A stretch of 5,199 nt of DNA from an uncultured Synergistia bacterium (GCA_937888925.1 CALARM010000932.1:1-5199), one strand, 5' to 3'; positions 1 through 5,071 are shown, counted from the stretch's first letter. Notes: generated by a model from the sequence alone, not told the origin. Program-made: numbers and translations.

Positions 1-139
1 CTCTGAATTTACTTTTTTTTATCGCATCAAGACCATGAACAAAAACACCGCATACTGTTACAACTACCATTCCAAGAATTCCAATAGCTGTCATTATTTC
101 TATCAAACTGAACCCTTTGTTAGAGTATTTTTTATTCAT
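1..139 (-). CDS. Prepilin-like protein, N-terminal part (runs off the left edge)
   Basis: Forty-six codons are visible, starting MNKKYSNKG. The N-terminus is a class III (type IV pilin) signal: a short basic leader, Gly9 as the expected prepilin peptidase cleavage site, Phe10 as the residue to be N-methylated, and Glu14 as the conserved mature Glu5 (GFSLIEIMTAIGIL). A hydrophobic helix follows (about residues 15-37). Such proteins are inserted in the inner membrane, cleaved by a PilD-type peptidase and assembled into type IV pili or type II secretion pseudopili. The C-terminal globular part is outside the window, so pilin and pseudopilin cannot be told apart. The ATG is preceded by GGAGA at 153-157, a rather long spacing of 13 nt. 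The gene reads out of the window, so its operon partners are unknown. The signal itself is unmistakable; the subtype is open. Confidence 0.88.
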   Translation of the reverse strand, partial: MNKKYSNKGFSLIEIMTAIGILGMVVVTVCGVFVHGLDAIKKSKFR

Positions 140-195
140 TAAACGATATAATTCTCCATATATGTTTATAATTTTTAAAAATATTATTCAGTAAT

Positions 196-224
196 ATTAT
201 CCCACAAAAATTAATTTTAGTAAA
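196..224 (-). promoter_or_regulatory. Possible sigma70-type promoter for the prepilin gene
   Basis: On the minus strand, TTTACT (219-224) and GATAAT (196-201) are separated by 17 nt. They match the -35 and -10 consensus at 4/6 and 5/6 positions and lie about 60 nt upstream of the prepilin start codon. A 7-bp AT hairpin (AATATTA/TAATATT, 180-198) overlaps the -10. The tract is so AT-rich that -10-like hexamers are expected by chance, so this is tentative. Confidence 0.3.
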
Positions 225-354
225 TATTATTTAAGTTAAAATTAATTATATAATTTTTATATTATTTTTTAAAAATTTAACTGAAAATAAAAAAAGGAAT
301 TTTTTAGTTTTTTTTATCGGAATAAAAACAAGAAAAATCGTAACAAAACATAAC

Positions 355-378
355 TTAAAGTAACAATTTTAAAGTAAC
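355..378. repeat. Two direct copies of TTAAAGTAAC
   Basis: The decamer TTAAAGTAAC occurs at 355-364 and again at 369-378, a period of 14 nt. It could be a paired binding site or a chance duplication in AT-rich DNA. No gene start lies close by to suggest an operator role. Confidence 0.4.
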
Positions 379-419
379 GATCGTGCAACCCGTTAAAAAA
401 AATGAAATTTAATATGGCA

Positions 420-506
420 TCAGTTAAATCTCTGCGTGGCGCTCTTACGCAAAAAAATATCGCCTTCGTCTATTTCTGTTACAACTGGCATCATACCAGG
501 TTTATA
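420..506 (-). pseudogene. Possible short coding remnant of unknown origin
   Basis: A 28-codon open stretch ends at TGA (420-422). It contains MMPVVTEIDEGDIFLRK, which has a protein-like composition in a locally GC-richer patch. Its last codons fall in the left arm of inverted-repeat copy 1. I do not recognise a family. It could equally be a chance open frame, and it is listed because it lies next to another apparent remnant on the same strand. Confidence 0.18.
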
Positions 507-572
507 TTAAAAAACATTTTGTAGTTTCTTGTAATATGATTTTTTTTACTCCAGAGCACCAAGCAGAGATTT
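426..572. repeat. Inverted-repeat element, copy 1
   Basis: The left arm (426-444) and the reverse complement of the right arm (554-572) match at 17 of 19 positions around AAATCTCTGC. Weaker similarity runs inward through an A-rich tract (to about 457 on the left and from about 539 on the right). The two arms differ by a three-base block just inside the match: TAC in the left arm (446-448), GGA (read as its complement) in the right arm. The same TAC/GGA difference separates the arms of copy 2, so the two are related. No transposase is present, so this fits a MITE-like or fold-back element, or an old duplicated and inverted segment. Confidence 0.6.
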
Positions 573-695
573 GTCGGCTATAATTTGACAAACCAGTGGG
601 ATAATTATCGCTGGCAGCATAAGTACCGTAACAGATAAAAGGGTACCTGTAAAAAGCTTCTGCCAGGCAGGCTCTGGAGAAGAAAAATTAGTTTT
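546..695 (-). pseudogene. C-terminal remnant of a membrane transporter, possibly NRAMP-like
   Basis: A 49-codon open stretch on the minus strand ends at TAA (546-548). It encodes a hydrophobic helix, LLSVTVLMLPAIIIPLVCQI, then ADKSLLGALE. This order of Leu/Ser-rich segment, LP-x-x-IIPL helix and D-K/R-x-L-(M/L)-G resembles the late transmembrane segment and following loop of NRAMP (MntH-type) metal transporters. That is family resemblance by eye only. There is no start and no upstream domain, and a TAA at 696-698 closes the frame. Both ends of the frame lie in repeat arms (655-690 and 554-572), so it may be partly an accident of the repeats. It is a decayed fragment at best. Confidence 0.3.
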
Positions 696-798
696 TTATA
701 TAGGAATTAAAAATTAAATAAGGGTTAATTTATTGTCTGTAAAACAAATTATATAAGGCAAATTATTTTTCTTCGTAAGAGCCTGTCAGGCAGAAGCT
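655..798. repeat. Inverted-repeat element, copy 2 (36-bp arms)
   Basis: The left arm (655-690) and the reverse complement of the right arm (763-798) match at 30 of 36 positions, starting AGCTTCTGCC and ending in an A-rich tract. Three of the six mismatches form one block: GGA in the left arm against TAC in the right. Copy 1 shows the same pair of variants with sides swapped, so copy 2 lies in the opposite orientation. The 72-bp interior is AT-rich and has no gene. The right arm ends 33 bp past the hydrolase stop codon. It is MITE-like; a long RNA hairpin acting as a 3'-end structure is an alternative. Confidence 0.65.
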
Positions 799-831
799 GA
801 TAAAATGGTTACGAACTTATCTGGAGCGGTA

Positions 832-1437
832 CTAAGGAATTATTGTTTGTCCTTTATAAAGTCTCTTAAAAGTCTCTGCATCTGAACTGCTTCCTACAAT
901 AGTTCCGTAATGCATGGGGATTACATATTCAGGTTTTATTGTTTCTGCAGCTCTGACAGCCTCTTCTGCTGTCATTACATAGGTGCCGCTTACAGGAAGG
1001 AGGGCAATGTCGGCATGAATATCCTTCATTTCAGGTATAAAATCCGTATCACCTGCATGATAAACACTTTCACCGCCTACAGTTACAATAAATCCAACTT
1101 TATCGGTAGATTTCTCATGGAATTTTTTACCAATATTATATGACGGAACGGCCTTTATATGAATGGACTCTACGGAAATCTCATCTCCAGGTTTGACTGT
1201 TTTTATATGTCCTGAAAGTTTTGACAGACAGCTATCAATTGTAACAATGACTGTGCTTTCTTTCTGTATTTTTGCTACATCTTCAGGAGAACAATGATCA
1301 TAGTGTTCATGAGTAATAAGTATTATATCTGCTTTCTCAGCCTCTTTTATCTGAAAGGGATCGATATAAATTATTTTATCTCCTTCTATTTTAAAACCTG
1401 CATGACCTAGCCATTTTATCTTTTTTAACAGAGACAT
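832..1437 (-). CDS. MBL-fold metal-dependent hydrolase (UlaG/UPF0173-like)
   Basis: This is a 201-residue single-domain cytoplasmic metallo-beta-lactamase-fold protein with no signal peptide. The family signatures are all visible in order: WLGHAGF (His12) on the first strand, IDPF (Asp26), the metal-binding THEHYDH at 42-48 (His43, His45, Asp47, His48), His107 in the mid loop, YHAGDTD with Asp130 bridging the metals, and PMHYG with His176 near the end. This layout is that of compact L-ascorbate-6-phosphate lactonase-like or UPF0173 hydrolases, which bind two metal ions and hydrolyse ester, lactone or phosphodiester bonds. The substrate cannot be read from the sequence. The ATG has GGAGG at 1447-1451, 9 nt upstream, a strong ribosome binding site. 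It lies 68 bp downstream of the winged-helix gene on the same strand and may be read from that operon or from its own promoter. Confidence 0.9.
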   Translation of the reverse strand: MSLLKKIKWLGHAGFKIEGDKIIYIDPFQIKEAEKADIILITHEHYDHCSPEDVAKIQKESTVIVTIDSCLSKLSGHIKTVKPGDEISVESIHIKAVPSYNIGKKFHEKSTDKVGFIVTVGGESVYHAGDTDFIPEMKDIHADIALLPVSGTYVMTAEEAVRAAETIKPEYVIPMHYGTIVGSSSDAETFKRLYKGQTIIP

Positions 1438-1465
1438 ACTCTACAACCTCCATCTATAAAATTTA

Positions 1466-1494
1466 ATTATATAGAATATAAATCTATACAATCA
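1466..1494 (-). promoter_or_regulatory. Possible promoter with palindrome for the hydrolase gene
   Basis: On the minus strand, TGATTG (1489-1494) and a perfect TATAAT (1466-1471) are 17 nt apart, about 30 nt upstream of the hydrolase start. The spacer is largely filled by a perfect inverted repeat, TATAGA-N7-TCTATA (1470-1488), which overlaps the -10 by 2 bp and could be a repressor site. The short gap to the upstream gene allows either an internal promoter or simple read-through. Confidence 0.35.
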
Positions 1495-1505
1495 TGTATC
1501 ATAAT

Positions 1506-2045
1506 TTACTCTCTTATGCCATCTATAGATTTAACATCTATTGATGAAAGGTCAAACCCCTCCATAGTTTTTCCTGACATAATTTCCGAGGCCATGAAGA
1601 CCCTGTAAAGAGTACCATTACCTTTTCTATCTTTATCATCTATATTAATTCTTGCTATATATTTTTTTTCTATCAGATGGTCAATTGCTATTTTTGCCGT
1701 TCTGGTACATTTGAGACTTGTAATGTCTATTATTCCGCCATAACCTATCTGGCAGTAATTTTTTCCTTCGCCAAAACTCAAACGATAGAGTTTATTGTAA
1801 ATAACGTCTTCATAAGGGGTAAGCTTAAGAGACAGTACATCACTCACAGCTTTCTCTAAAAGGTAAGTTTGTTCTGCAGAGGGAGAAATACTATCTTTCA
1901 GATGTAATACAACCTTTCCCGGCTTACTGACAGAAGGAGCAACCTGTTCTTCTGATTTTTCCTCAACCGGAATATCTTCTCTTGAAGGAAAGAAAACATC
2001 CATAACATCCGCAAGTCCTCTGCCAAGTTTTTTCTTCTCACTCAA
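1506..2045 (-). CDS. ParA partner: LGRGL N-terminal motif plus winged-helix domain
   Basis: This 179-residue protein has three parts. Residues 1-20 (KKKLGRGLADVMDVFFP) carry LGRGL at 7-11, the motif found at the N-terminus of chromosomal ParB proteins, where the segment contacts ParA and stimulates its ATPase. Residues 21-60 are an acidic, Pro/Ser-rich linker. Residues about 73-155 look like a winged helix: LTPYEDVIYNKLYRLS as first helix, ITSLKCTRTAKIAIDHLIEK as turn and recognition helix, and GTLYRVFMASEI as the wing strand. The ParB CTPase motifs and ParB dimer domain are absent, and the protein is much shorter than a ParB. The start is TTG (2043-2045) inside the parA end. AGAGGTG (2053-2059) sits 7 nt before it and no better ATG puts LGRGL in place. 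The 8-bp overlap with parA implies coupled translation. I infer a DNA-binding adaptor for this ParA; the cargo or target site is unknown. Confidence 0.82.
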   Translation of the reverse strand: MSEKKKLGRGLADVMDVFFPSREDIPVEEKSEEQVAPSVSKPGKVVLHLKDSISPSAEQTYLLEKAVSDVLSLKLTPYEDVIYNKLYRLSFGEGKNYCQIGYGGIIDITSLKCTRTAKIAIDHLIEKKYIARINIDDKDRKGNGTLYRVFMASEIMSGKTMEGFDLSSIDVKSIDGIRE

Positions 2046-2790
2046 AGCTTATCACCTCTTTTGCAAGGGTCATATAATCTTCCGCACCCTGGGATTGAGG
2101 ATAATATTTTATTATAGGCAAACCATGACTTGTCGCTTCTCTGAGTTTAATATTCACACCTATAACACTTTTAAAGGTTCTCTCTTTGAAATAATTTTTT
2201 ATTTCTTCCAGAACTTCTCTGGCCAGATTTGTTCTTTTATCATGCATGGTAGCAAGTGCATAATATGAAATATGGTGATTCAATTTTTCTTCCAGCAATT
2301 TAAGGGTCTGGAGTAATTTTCCCACGCCGTGGAGAGCGAAGAAACTTGTTTCTATGGTTATAAAAACCTCTTTACTTGCCTTCAGAGCATTAAAAGTTAA
2401 AAGGCCGAGACTTGGCGGGCAGTCTATTATAATATAATCGTAGCTTCTATTCATTTTCTTTATACTGGTAGAGAGTTCATTTTCTCTGCCTATTACACCG
2501 GCAAGTTCCAGTTCTGCAGCACTGAGTACTATATCAGACGGAGCAAGATCAAAATTTTCAGAAATCTTTATTATTATATCCTCTAGAGCCACATGTCCTG
2601 TAAGGACATCATAAATAGTAGTCTCCAGTTTTGGTGTCTCTATGTTAAGACCCACCGAGGCATGAGCCTGGGGATCTAAATCTACAAGCAATACCTTCTT
2701 CCCCGATTCTGCAAGACATGCAGATAGATTTATCGCTGTAGTTGTTTTGGCGCAGCCGCCTTTCTGATTTGCAATAGAAATAATTCTCAT
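2038..2790 (-). CDS. parA: ParA/Soj-type partitioning ATPase
   Basis: This 250-residue protein is the usual length for Soj-type ParA and lacks the N-terminal HTH extension of type Ia plasmid ParAs. Visible motifs are the deviant Walker A KGGCAKTTT (10-18) with signature Lys10 and Lys15, Walker A' VDLDPQAH (36-43), Walker B IIIDCPPSLGLLTFNAL (Asp123), FFALHGVGKLL (150-160), the TMHDKRTNLAREV helix (181-193), and the C-terminal NIKLREATSHGLPIIKYYPQ segment. ParA dimers bind DNA nonspecifically when loaded with ATP and are released when the partner triggers hydrolysis. The loop CA after KGG replaces the more usual VG, and Lys215 sits where VRLSEAPSHG-type relatives have Arg. The ATG at 2790 has only a weak AGAGAG (2799-2804) upstream. 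The partner gene overlaps its end, and no ParB is visible in the window. Chromosomal, plasmid-like or cargo-positioning use cannot be separated from sequence alone. Confidence 0.95.
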   Translation of the reverse strand: MRIISIANQKGGCAKTTTAINLSACLAESGKKVLLVDLDPQAHASVGLNIETPKLETTIYDVLTGHVALEDIIIKISENFDLAPSDIVLSAAELELAGVIGRENELSTSIKKMNRSYDYIIIDCPPSLGLLTFNALKASKEVFITIETSFFALHGVGKLLQTLKLLEEKLNHHISYYALATMHDKRTNLAREVLEEIKNYFKERTFKSVIGVNIKLREATSHGLPIIKYYPQSQGAEDYMTLAKEVISFE

Positions 2791-2818
2791 AAATTCAACT
2801 CTCTTTATATTTATTCAT

Positions 2819-2863
2819 ATGAGAATCGTGACGCGTGACGCGTGACGGGTGGAGTATTCTCAT
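2819..2863. promoter_or_regulatory. ATGAGAAT/ATTCTCAT inverted pair around a heptamer array
   Basis: ATGAGAAT (2819-2826) and ATTCTCAT (2856-2863) are perfect 8-bp inverted arms that flank the left heptamer array exactly. A third copy, in the ATTCTCAT orientation (2783-2790), is the start of parA itself. Three copies in 81 bp next to a gene encoding a DNA-binding partner would suit an autoregulatory operator, but the function is inference. Confidence 0.35.
2827..2853 (+). repeat. Left heptamer array, (CGTGACG)x3
   Basis: Three perfect tandem copies of CGTGACG (2827-2833, 2834-2840, 2841-2847) are followed by a degenerate GGTGGA. The array is far richer in G+C than its surroundings. Its reverse complement recurs at 3102-3128 with 25 of 27 matching positions. 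Candidate iteron or centromere-type sites, or one end of a small mobile repeat. Confidence 0.75.
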
Positions 2864-2943
2864 CGTTCGTTGTGAACACACAGCCATGACAGTTATATAG
2901 TTATATGAACAAAAAACGTCTTTATTTTCGATAAAAAATCTAA

Positions 2944-2961
2944 TTTCATCTGTTTCATCTG
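2944..2961 (+). repeat. Two tandem copies of TTTCATCTG
   Basis: The 9-mer TTTCATCTG is perfectly duplicated (2944-2952, 2953-2961) in the middle of the region between the two heptamer arrays. It may be a paired protein-binding site or a slippage product. Confidence 0.5.
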
Positions 2962-3002
2962 ACGTGTTTCCATAAAATTGTTGTAAAATTTCTACGAAAA
3001 TA

Positions 3003-3030
3003 TTAAAAATCCTCTATTTCTATCATAGAG
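3003..3030 (-). terminator. Weak minus-strand hairpin followed by T-rich DNA
   Basis: CTCTAT (3012-3017) and ATAGAG (3025-3030) form a 6-bp stem with a 7-nt loop. On the minus strand it is followed by GATTTTT. No gene is known to end here, so it may be a leader structure of the parA transcript or insignificant. Confidence 0.22.
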
Positions 3031-3101
3031 CTCATGAATTCTATTTATAGTGTATTTCATAAACTGTTACTGACCTGAGCATAAACATGTAATAGAAGTA
3101 T

Positions 3102-3128
3102 TCCTCCCGTCACGCGTTACGCGTCACG
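3102..3128 (-). repeat. Right heptamer array, inverted relative to the left
   Basis: Read on the minus strand this is CGTGACG (3122-3128), CGTAACG (3115-3121) and CGTGACG (3108-3114), then GGAGGA. It matches the left array at 25 of 27 positions in opposite orientation. The two arrays enclose about 250 bp that contain no transposase. Confidence 0.75.
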
Positions 3129-3142
3129 TATATTATTTATGC

Positions 3143-3196
3143 TTACCACAGTAGAATTACTATAAGCCTCTTTCTTTTTTCAAATAAACGTGGTAA
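3143..3196. promoter_or_regulatory. TTACCAC/GTGGTAA inverted pair upstream of the EcsC-like gene
   Basis: Perfect 7-bp inverted arms at 3143-3149 and 3190-3196 are 40 bp apart, on the promoter side of the EcsC-like gene. TATAAT lies just downstream at 3205-3210. The spacing is four helical turns, which would suit two bound dimers or a loop, but no binding protein is known. Chance occurrence is possible. Confidence 0.28.
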
Positions 3197-3356
3197 AATC
3201 TTTTTATAATTCATCAAACGTCCGGGGCATTTATAGCAAAACAGTTGCAATGAGGAATGAATTTCCTGAAGAATGAAGGAGAAAAATCACTCTTTCATAA
3301 ATAAAATTTAAAAAATCTGTTATTATTCACTATGCAGAACAGGAGATGTAAAAACC

Positions 3357-4457
3357 ATGAAAATTAGCAAAACTTTACTTAATCCATTCGATTATATAAA
3401 TCCGGAGAAAATTAAAAACAGGGTAAACACAATTAAAGATCGTCATCCCGAATGGGAAAAAGAAGATATATGCAAAGAACTTGTAAAACAGAAAGCCCGA
3501 TTATGTGGAACTACCGGAGCAATTTCAGCTCTTCCTTCTTCTCTGCCAGGCATAGGTACTTTTATGACACTGGCAGGAGGGACAGCAGTAGATATAACTA
3601 CTATGGTATTTTTCCTCTCAGAACTTACTCTGGAAATAGCCACAGTTTATAACAGAGAGCCTTCCACAGAGGCCACTACAAAAGAAGCTTTCTGGGTTCT
3701 TTCATCCTGTTTCGGTGTTGAAGCTGCCACAGTCGGCCTATCAAAAGTTGCAGTAATAAATGCTTCCAAAAAAGCTCTTTCAGTACTTATAAAAAAACTT
3801 CTCAGTGTAATAGGAGGCTGGCTTGCAAAGGGCATACTGTTACGAATGATACCCCTTGTTGGCTCTATTGTTAATGCTTCCATAAATATGTCTGCATGCA
3901 AACAGGTGGGTAAGGAAAGTGTACTCTGGTATAAAACCAATCCGGAACAGGACAGTATGTGGAATGCAGGTAAAGAAAAAAAAGTAGAAGACTGGGAAGA
4001 AGAAGGAACAGATGAAACTTCTCAGGATTTACCGGATGAAAATATCATACTGGAGCCAATGAATGAAGAAGAAGTCCGGGAAGAAGAAAAAACTGAAAAA
4101 GAACCGGAAGTAATACTACCTGAAGAAGGTGACACAGAAGATATACATCACATTGAAGACATTATAGAAATACCGGAAAAAGATGTAACAATTGAAGATA
4201 TTCCGACAGAAGAACAGCAGGAAGAAATACCTGAAGATACTGAAGAAAAAGAAGAAATACCTGAAGATACTGAAGAAAAAGAAGAAATATCTGAAAATAC
4301 TGAAGAAAAAGAAGAAATTACCAATGAAGAAATAGAGGAACAAGAAGCATTTGCAACAGATGAAGAAATCAATGAATATATAGGAAAAAAAGTAGAAGAA
4401 ATAAAAAAAGATAAAGAAGAACATTTGAAAACCTTTAAGAAGAAAAAAAAGAAATAA
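3357..4457 (+). CDS. EcsC-like protein with Glu-rich repeat tail
   Basis: This is a 366-residue protein in two halves. Residues 1-195 contain a Gly/Ala-rich helical domain: GTTGAISALPSSLPGIGTF (51-69), a hydrophobic helix GGTAVDITTMVFFLSELTLE (74-93), and MIPLVGSIVNASINMSACKQ (164-183). This resembles the EcsC family (paired glycine-rich helices, then a P-x-x-G segment with an Asn), whose biochemical role is unknown; the match is by pattern. Residues about 205-360 are strongly acidic (Glu with Asp, Ile, Thr, Lys), probably disordered or coiled. They include a decapeptide repeat EEIPEDTEEK (289-298, 299-308, a variant at 309-318). The protein ends in six lysines. No cleavable signal peptide is seen; the hydrophobic segments may associate with membrane. 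AGGAGATG (3341-3348) precedes the ATG by about 8-11 nt. The three-helix protein gene follows after 117 bp on the same strand. Confidence 0.8.
   Translation: MKISKTLLNPFDYINPEKIKNRVNTIKDRHPEWEKEDICKELVKQKARLCGTTGAISALPSSLPGIGTFMTLAGGTAVDITTMVFFLSELTLEIATVYNREPSTEATTKEAFWVLSSCFGVEAATVGLSKVAVINASKKALSVLIKKLLSVIGGWLAKGILLRMIPLVGSIVNASINMSACKQVGKESVLWYKTNPEQDSMWNAGKEKKVEDWEEEGTDETSQDLPDENIILEPMNEEEVREEEKTEKEPEVILPEEGDTEDIHHIEDIIEIPEKDVTIEDIPTEEQQEEIPEDTEEKEEIPEDTEEKEEISENTEEKEEITNEEIEEQEAFATDEEINEYIGKKVEEIKKDKEEHLKTFKKKKKK
4221..4320 (+). repeat. 30-bp in-frame tandem repeat, three copies plus a partial
   Basis: Copies at 4221-4250 and 4251-4280 are identical; 4281-4310 differs at two positions; 4311-4320 begins a fourth (8 of 10 positions). 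Each unit encodes ten residues (EEIPEDTEEK). Identity at the DNA level, including silent positions, indicates recent expansion by slippage or recombination. Confidence 0.92.
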
Positions 4458-4574
4458 ATTATTTAGAGAAACTGCATCTTTATAATTTTTATCTAAAGCT
4501 TTATTTTACGGCATTTAAAATGAAATTTCCTATATTTTTAAAATAACTGTCAATTATGACCGGTTATAATATTT

Positions 4575-4988
4575 ATGAATCTCTTAAAATTATCTTTAAG
4601 CGGAATATTCTGTATCAGTTTTATTCTTATAGCTCTTTATGTAGCAAGTGCAGAAGTTTTATATTACTGGAAAAACAGAGAGAACACAAAAGAGCATTTA
4701 ACATCTCTGAAAAAAGTAAGGCTTCGTTTTTTTACCTGTATTTTACTGGCAGGTATAATGGTAATGATTTTTACAGGGGTTAATTTCATAACATTCAAAT
4801 CACCTCATGGATTTTTAATTTTCTGGGGATTATGCCTCGTGCTGGTATTTTTCCTTTTTCTGCTCCCTGTAATAGACATGTTAGAAACAGGCCGTATGTA
4901 TATTGAAAGAAAAAAATCCATTATTAAAGATATAGAAACAGGGAAAACAGAAAATCCCTATAAAAGTAAGAAACACTATTTAAATTAG
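4575..4988 (+). CDS. Small membrane protein with three predicted helices
   Basis: The protein has 137 residues and three hydrophobic stretches of helix length: about 8-30, 52-73 and 79-101. A basic loop (33-51, KNRENTKEHLTSLKKVRLR) lies between the first two. The C-terminal tail (102-137) is Lys-rich and polar (IERKKSIIKDIETGKTENP), which predicts a cytoplasmic tail and an N-out topology by the positive-inside rule. I do not recognise a characterised family. No clear Shine-Dalgarno sequence precedes the ATG, but TATAAT at 4565-4570 lies just upstream, so a leaderless or poorly translated message is possible. It follows the EcsC-like gene by 117 bp on the same strand and converges on the histidine kinase gene. 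A stop codon (TAG) closes it at 4986-4988. Coding status is supported by hydrophobic pattern and length; function is unknown. Confidence 0.72.
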   Translation: MNLLKLSLSGIFCISFILIALYVASAEVLYYWKNRENTKEHLTSLKKVRLRFFTCILLAGIMVMIFTGVNFITFKSPHGFLIFWGLCLVLVFFLFLLPVIDMLETGRMYIERKKSIIKDIETGKTENPYKSKKHYLN

Positions 4989-5027
4989 CAGGAACACTAT
5001 AATCTATGGTCAGGAGACTTCGTAGAT

Positions 5028-5044
5028 CCAGAACCTGGTTGTGG
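5028..5044. repeat. Near-perfect palindrome in the convergent gap
   Basis: CCAGAACCTGGTTGTGG pairs at 7 of 8 positions around a central T. It sits between the convergent 3' ends of the membrane protein and the histidine kinase. No T-run follows on either strand, so it does not look like an intrinsic terminator. It might be a binding site. Confidence 0.35.
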
Positions 5045-5071
5045 AAAGAATGTGAAATAAATTACTTTTCA

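Larger units (their letters stand above)
140..831. other. Gene-poor interval with repeats and gene remnants
   Basis: About 690 bases separate the prepilin start from the end of the hydrolase gene, and no intact gene is recognisable. Positions 140-410 are extremely AT-rich and repetitive and look non-coding. Positions 415-660 are less AT-rich and contain minus-strand reading frames that look like decayed coding sequence. Two long inverted-repeat elements (426-572 and 655-798) occupy most of the rest. The interval looks like an old insertion and decay site rather than a functional spacer; that interpretation is inference. Confidence 0.6.
2795..3013 (-). pseudogene. Open frame without a start codon upstream of parA
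   Basis: Seventy-two sense codons are open between TAG (3014-3016) and TGA (2795-2797), on the same strand as parA and ending in the parA leader. The middle looks protein-like (FVEILQQFYGNTSDETDE), while the last part runs through the heptamer array as HPSRVTRHDS. No ATG, GTG or TTG occurs in frame until an ATG in the middle (TVMAV), and no ribosome binding site was seen. It may be a decayed or leaderless small gene interrupted by the repeat, or chance. I do not recognise a family. Confidence 0.2.
2791..3356. other. Repeat-rich divergent region between parA and the EcsC-like gene
   Basis: About 570 bases separate two divergent start codons. The parA-proximal part (2819-3128) contains heptamer arrays in inverted orientation, a duplicated 9-mer and an 8-bp palindromic pair, and could hold the target site of the ParA module. 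The 3130-3356 part has the leader of the EcsC-like gene with a TTACCAC/GTGGTAA pair and TATAAT at 3205-3210, but no convincing -35 partner. No intact gene or RNA gene is recognisable. Confidence 0.6.

Noticed and set aside
402..524. Plus-strand 40-codon frame starting ATGAAATTT
   Set aside because: No ribosome binding site, no recognisable product, and it overlaps repeat copy 1.
910..1143. Plus-strand 77-codon frame opposite the MBL hydrolase
   Set aside because: It is antisense to a gene with complete catalytic motifs and has no ribosome binding site of its own.
1506..2045. Calling the gene parB
   Set aside because: Only the LGRGL N-terminus is ParB-like; the CTP-binding motifs and ParB helix-turn-helix and dimer domains are absent.
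2827..3128. CRISPR array
   Set aside because: The repeated units are 7-bp head-to-tail heptamers with no spacers, and there are no cas genes.
3143..3217. Minus-strand 23-aa frame (MNYKKILPRLFEKRKR...)
   Set aside because: Too short, no convincing ribosome binding site, and no supporting context.
2791..3356. Canonical parS site (TGTTTCACGTGAAACA type)
   Set aside because: No 16-bp palindrome of this kind is present; GTTTCATCTGACGTGTTTC near 2952 is not palindromic.
3443..3940. Several 66-97 codon open frames inside the EcsC-like gene on both strands
   Set aside because: They lie in alternative frames of a well-supported gene, have no initiation signals and no coherent domain pattern.
4116..4424. 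Phe/Ser-rich minus-strand open frames opposite the Glu-rich tail
   Set aside because: They are the antisense reading of GAA-rich codons; the low-complexity composition and lack of a ribosome binding site mark them as shadows.
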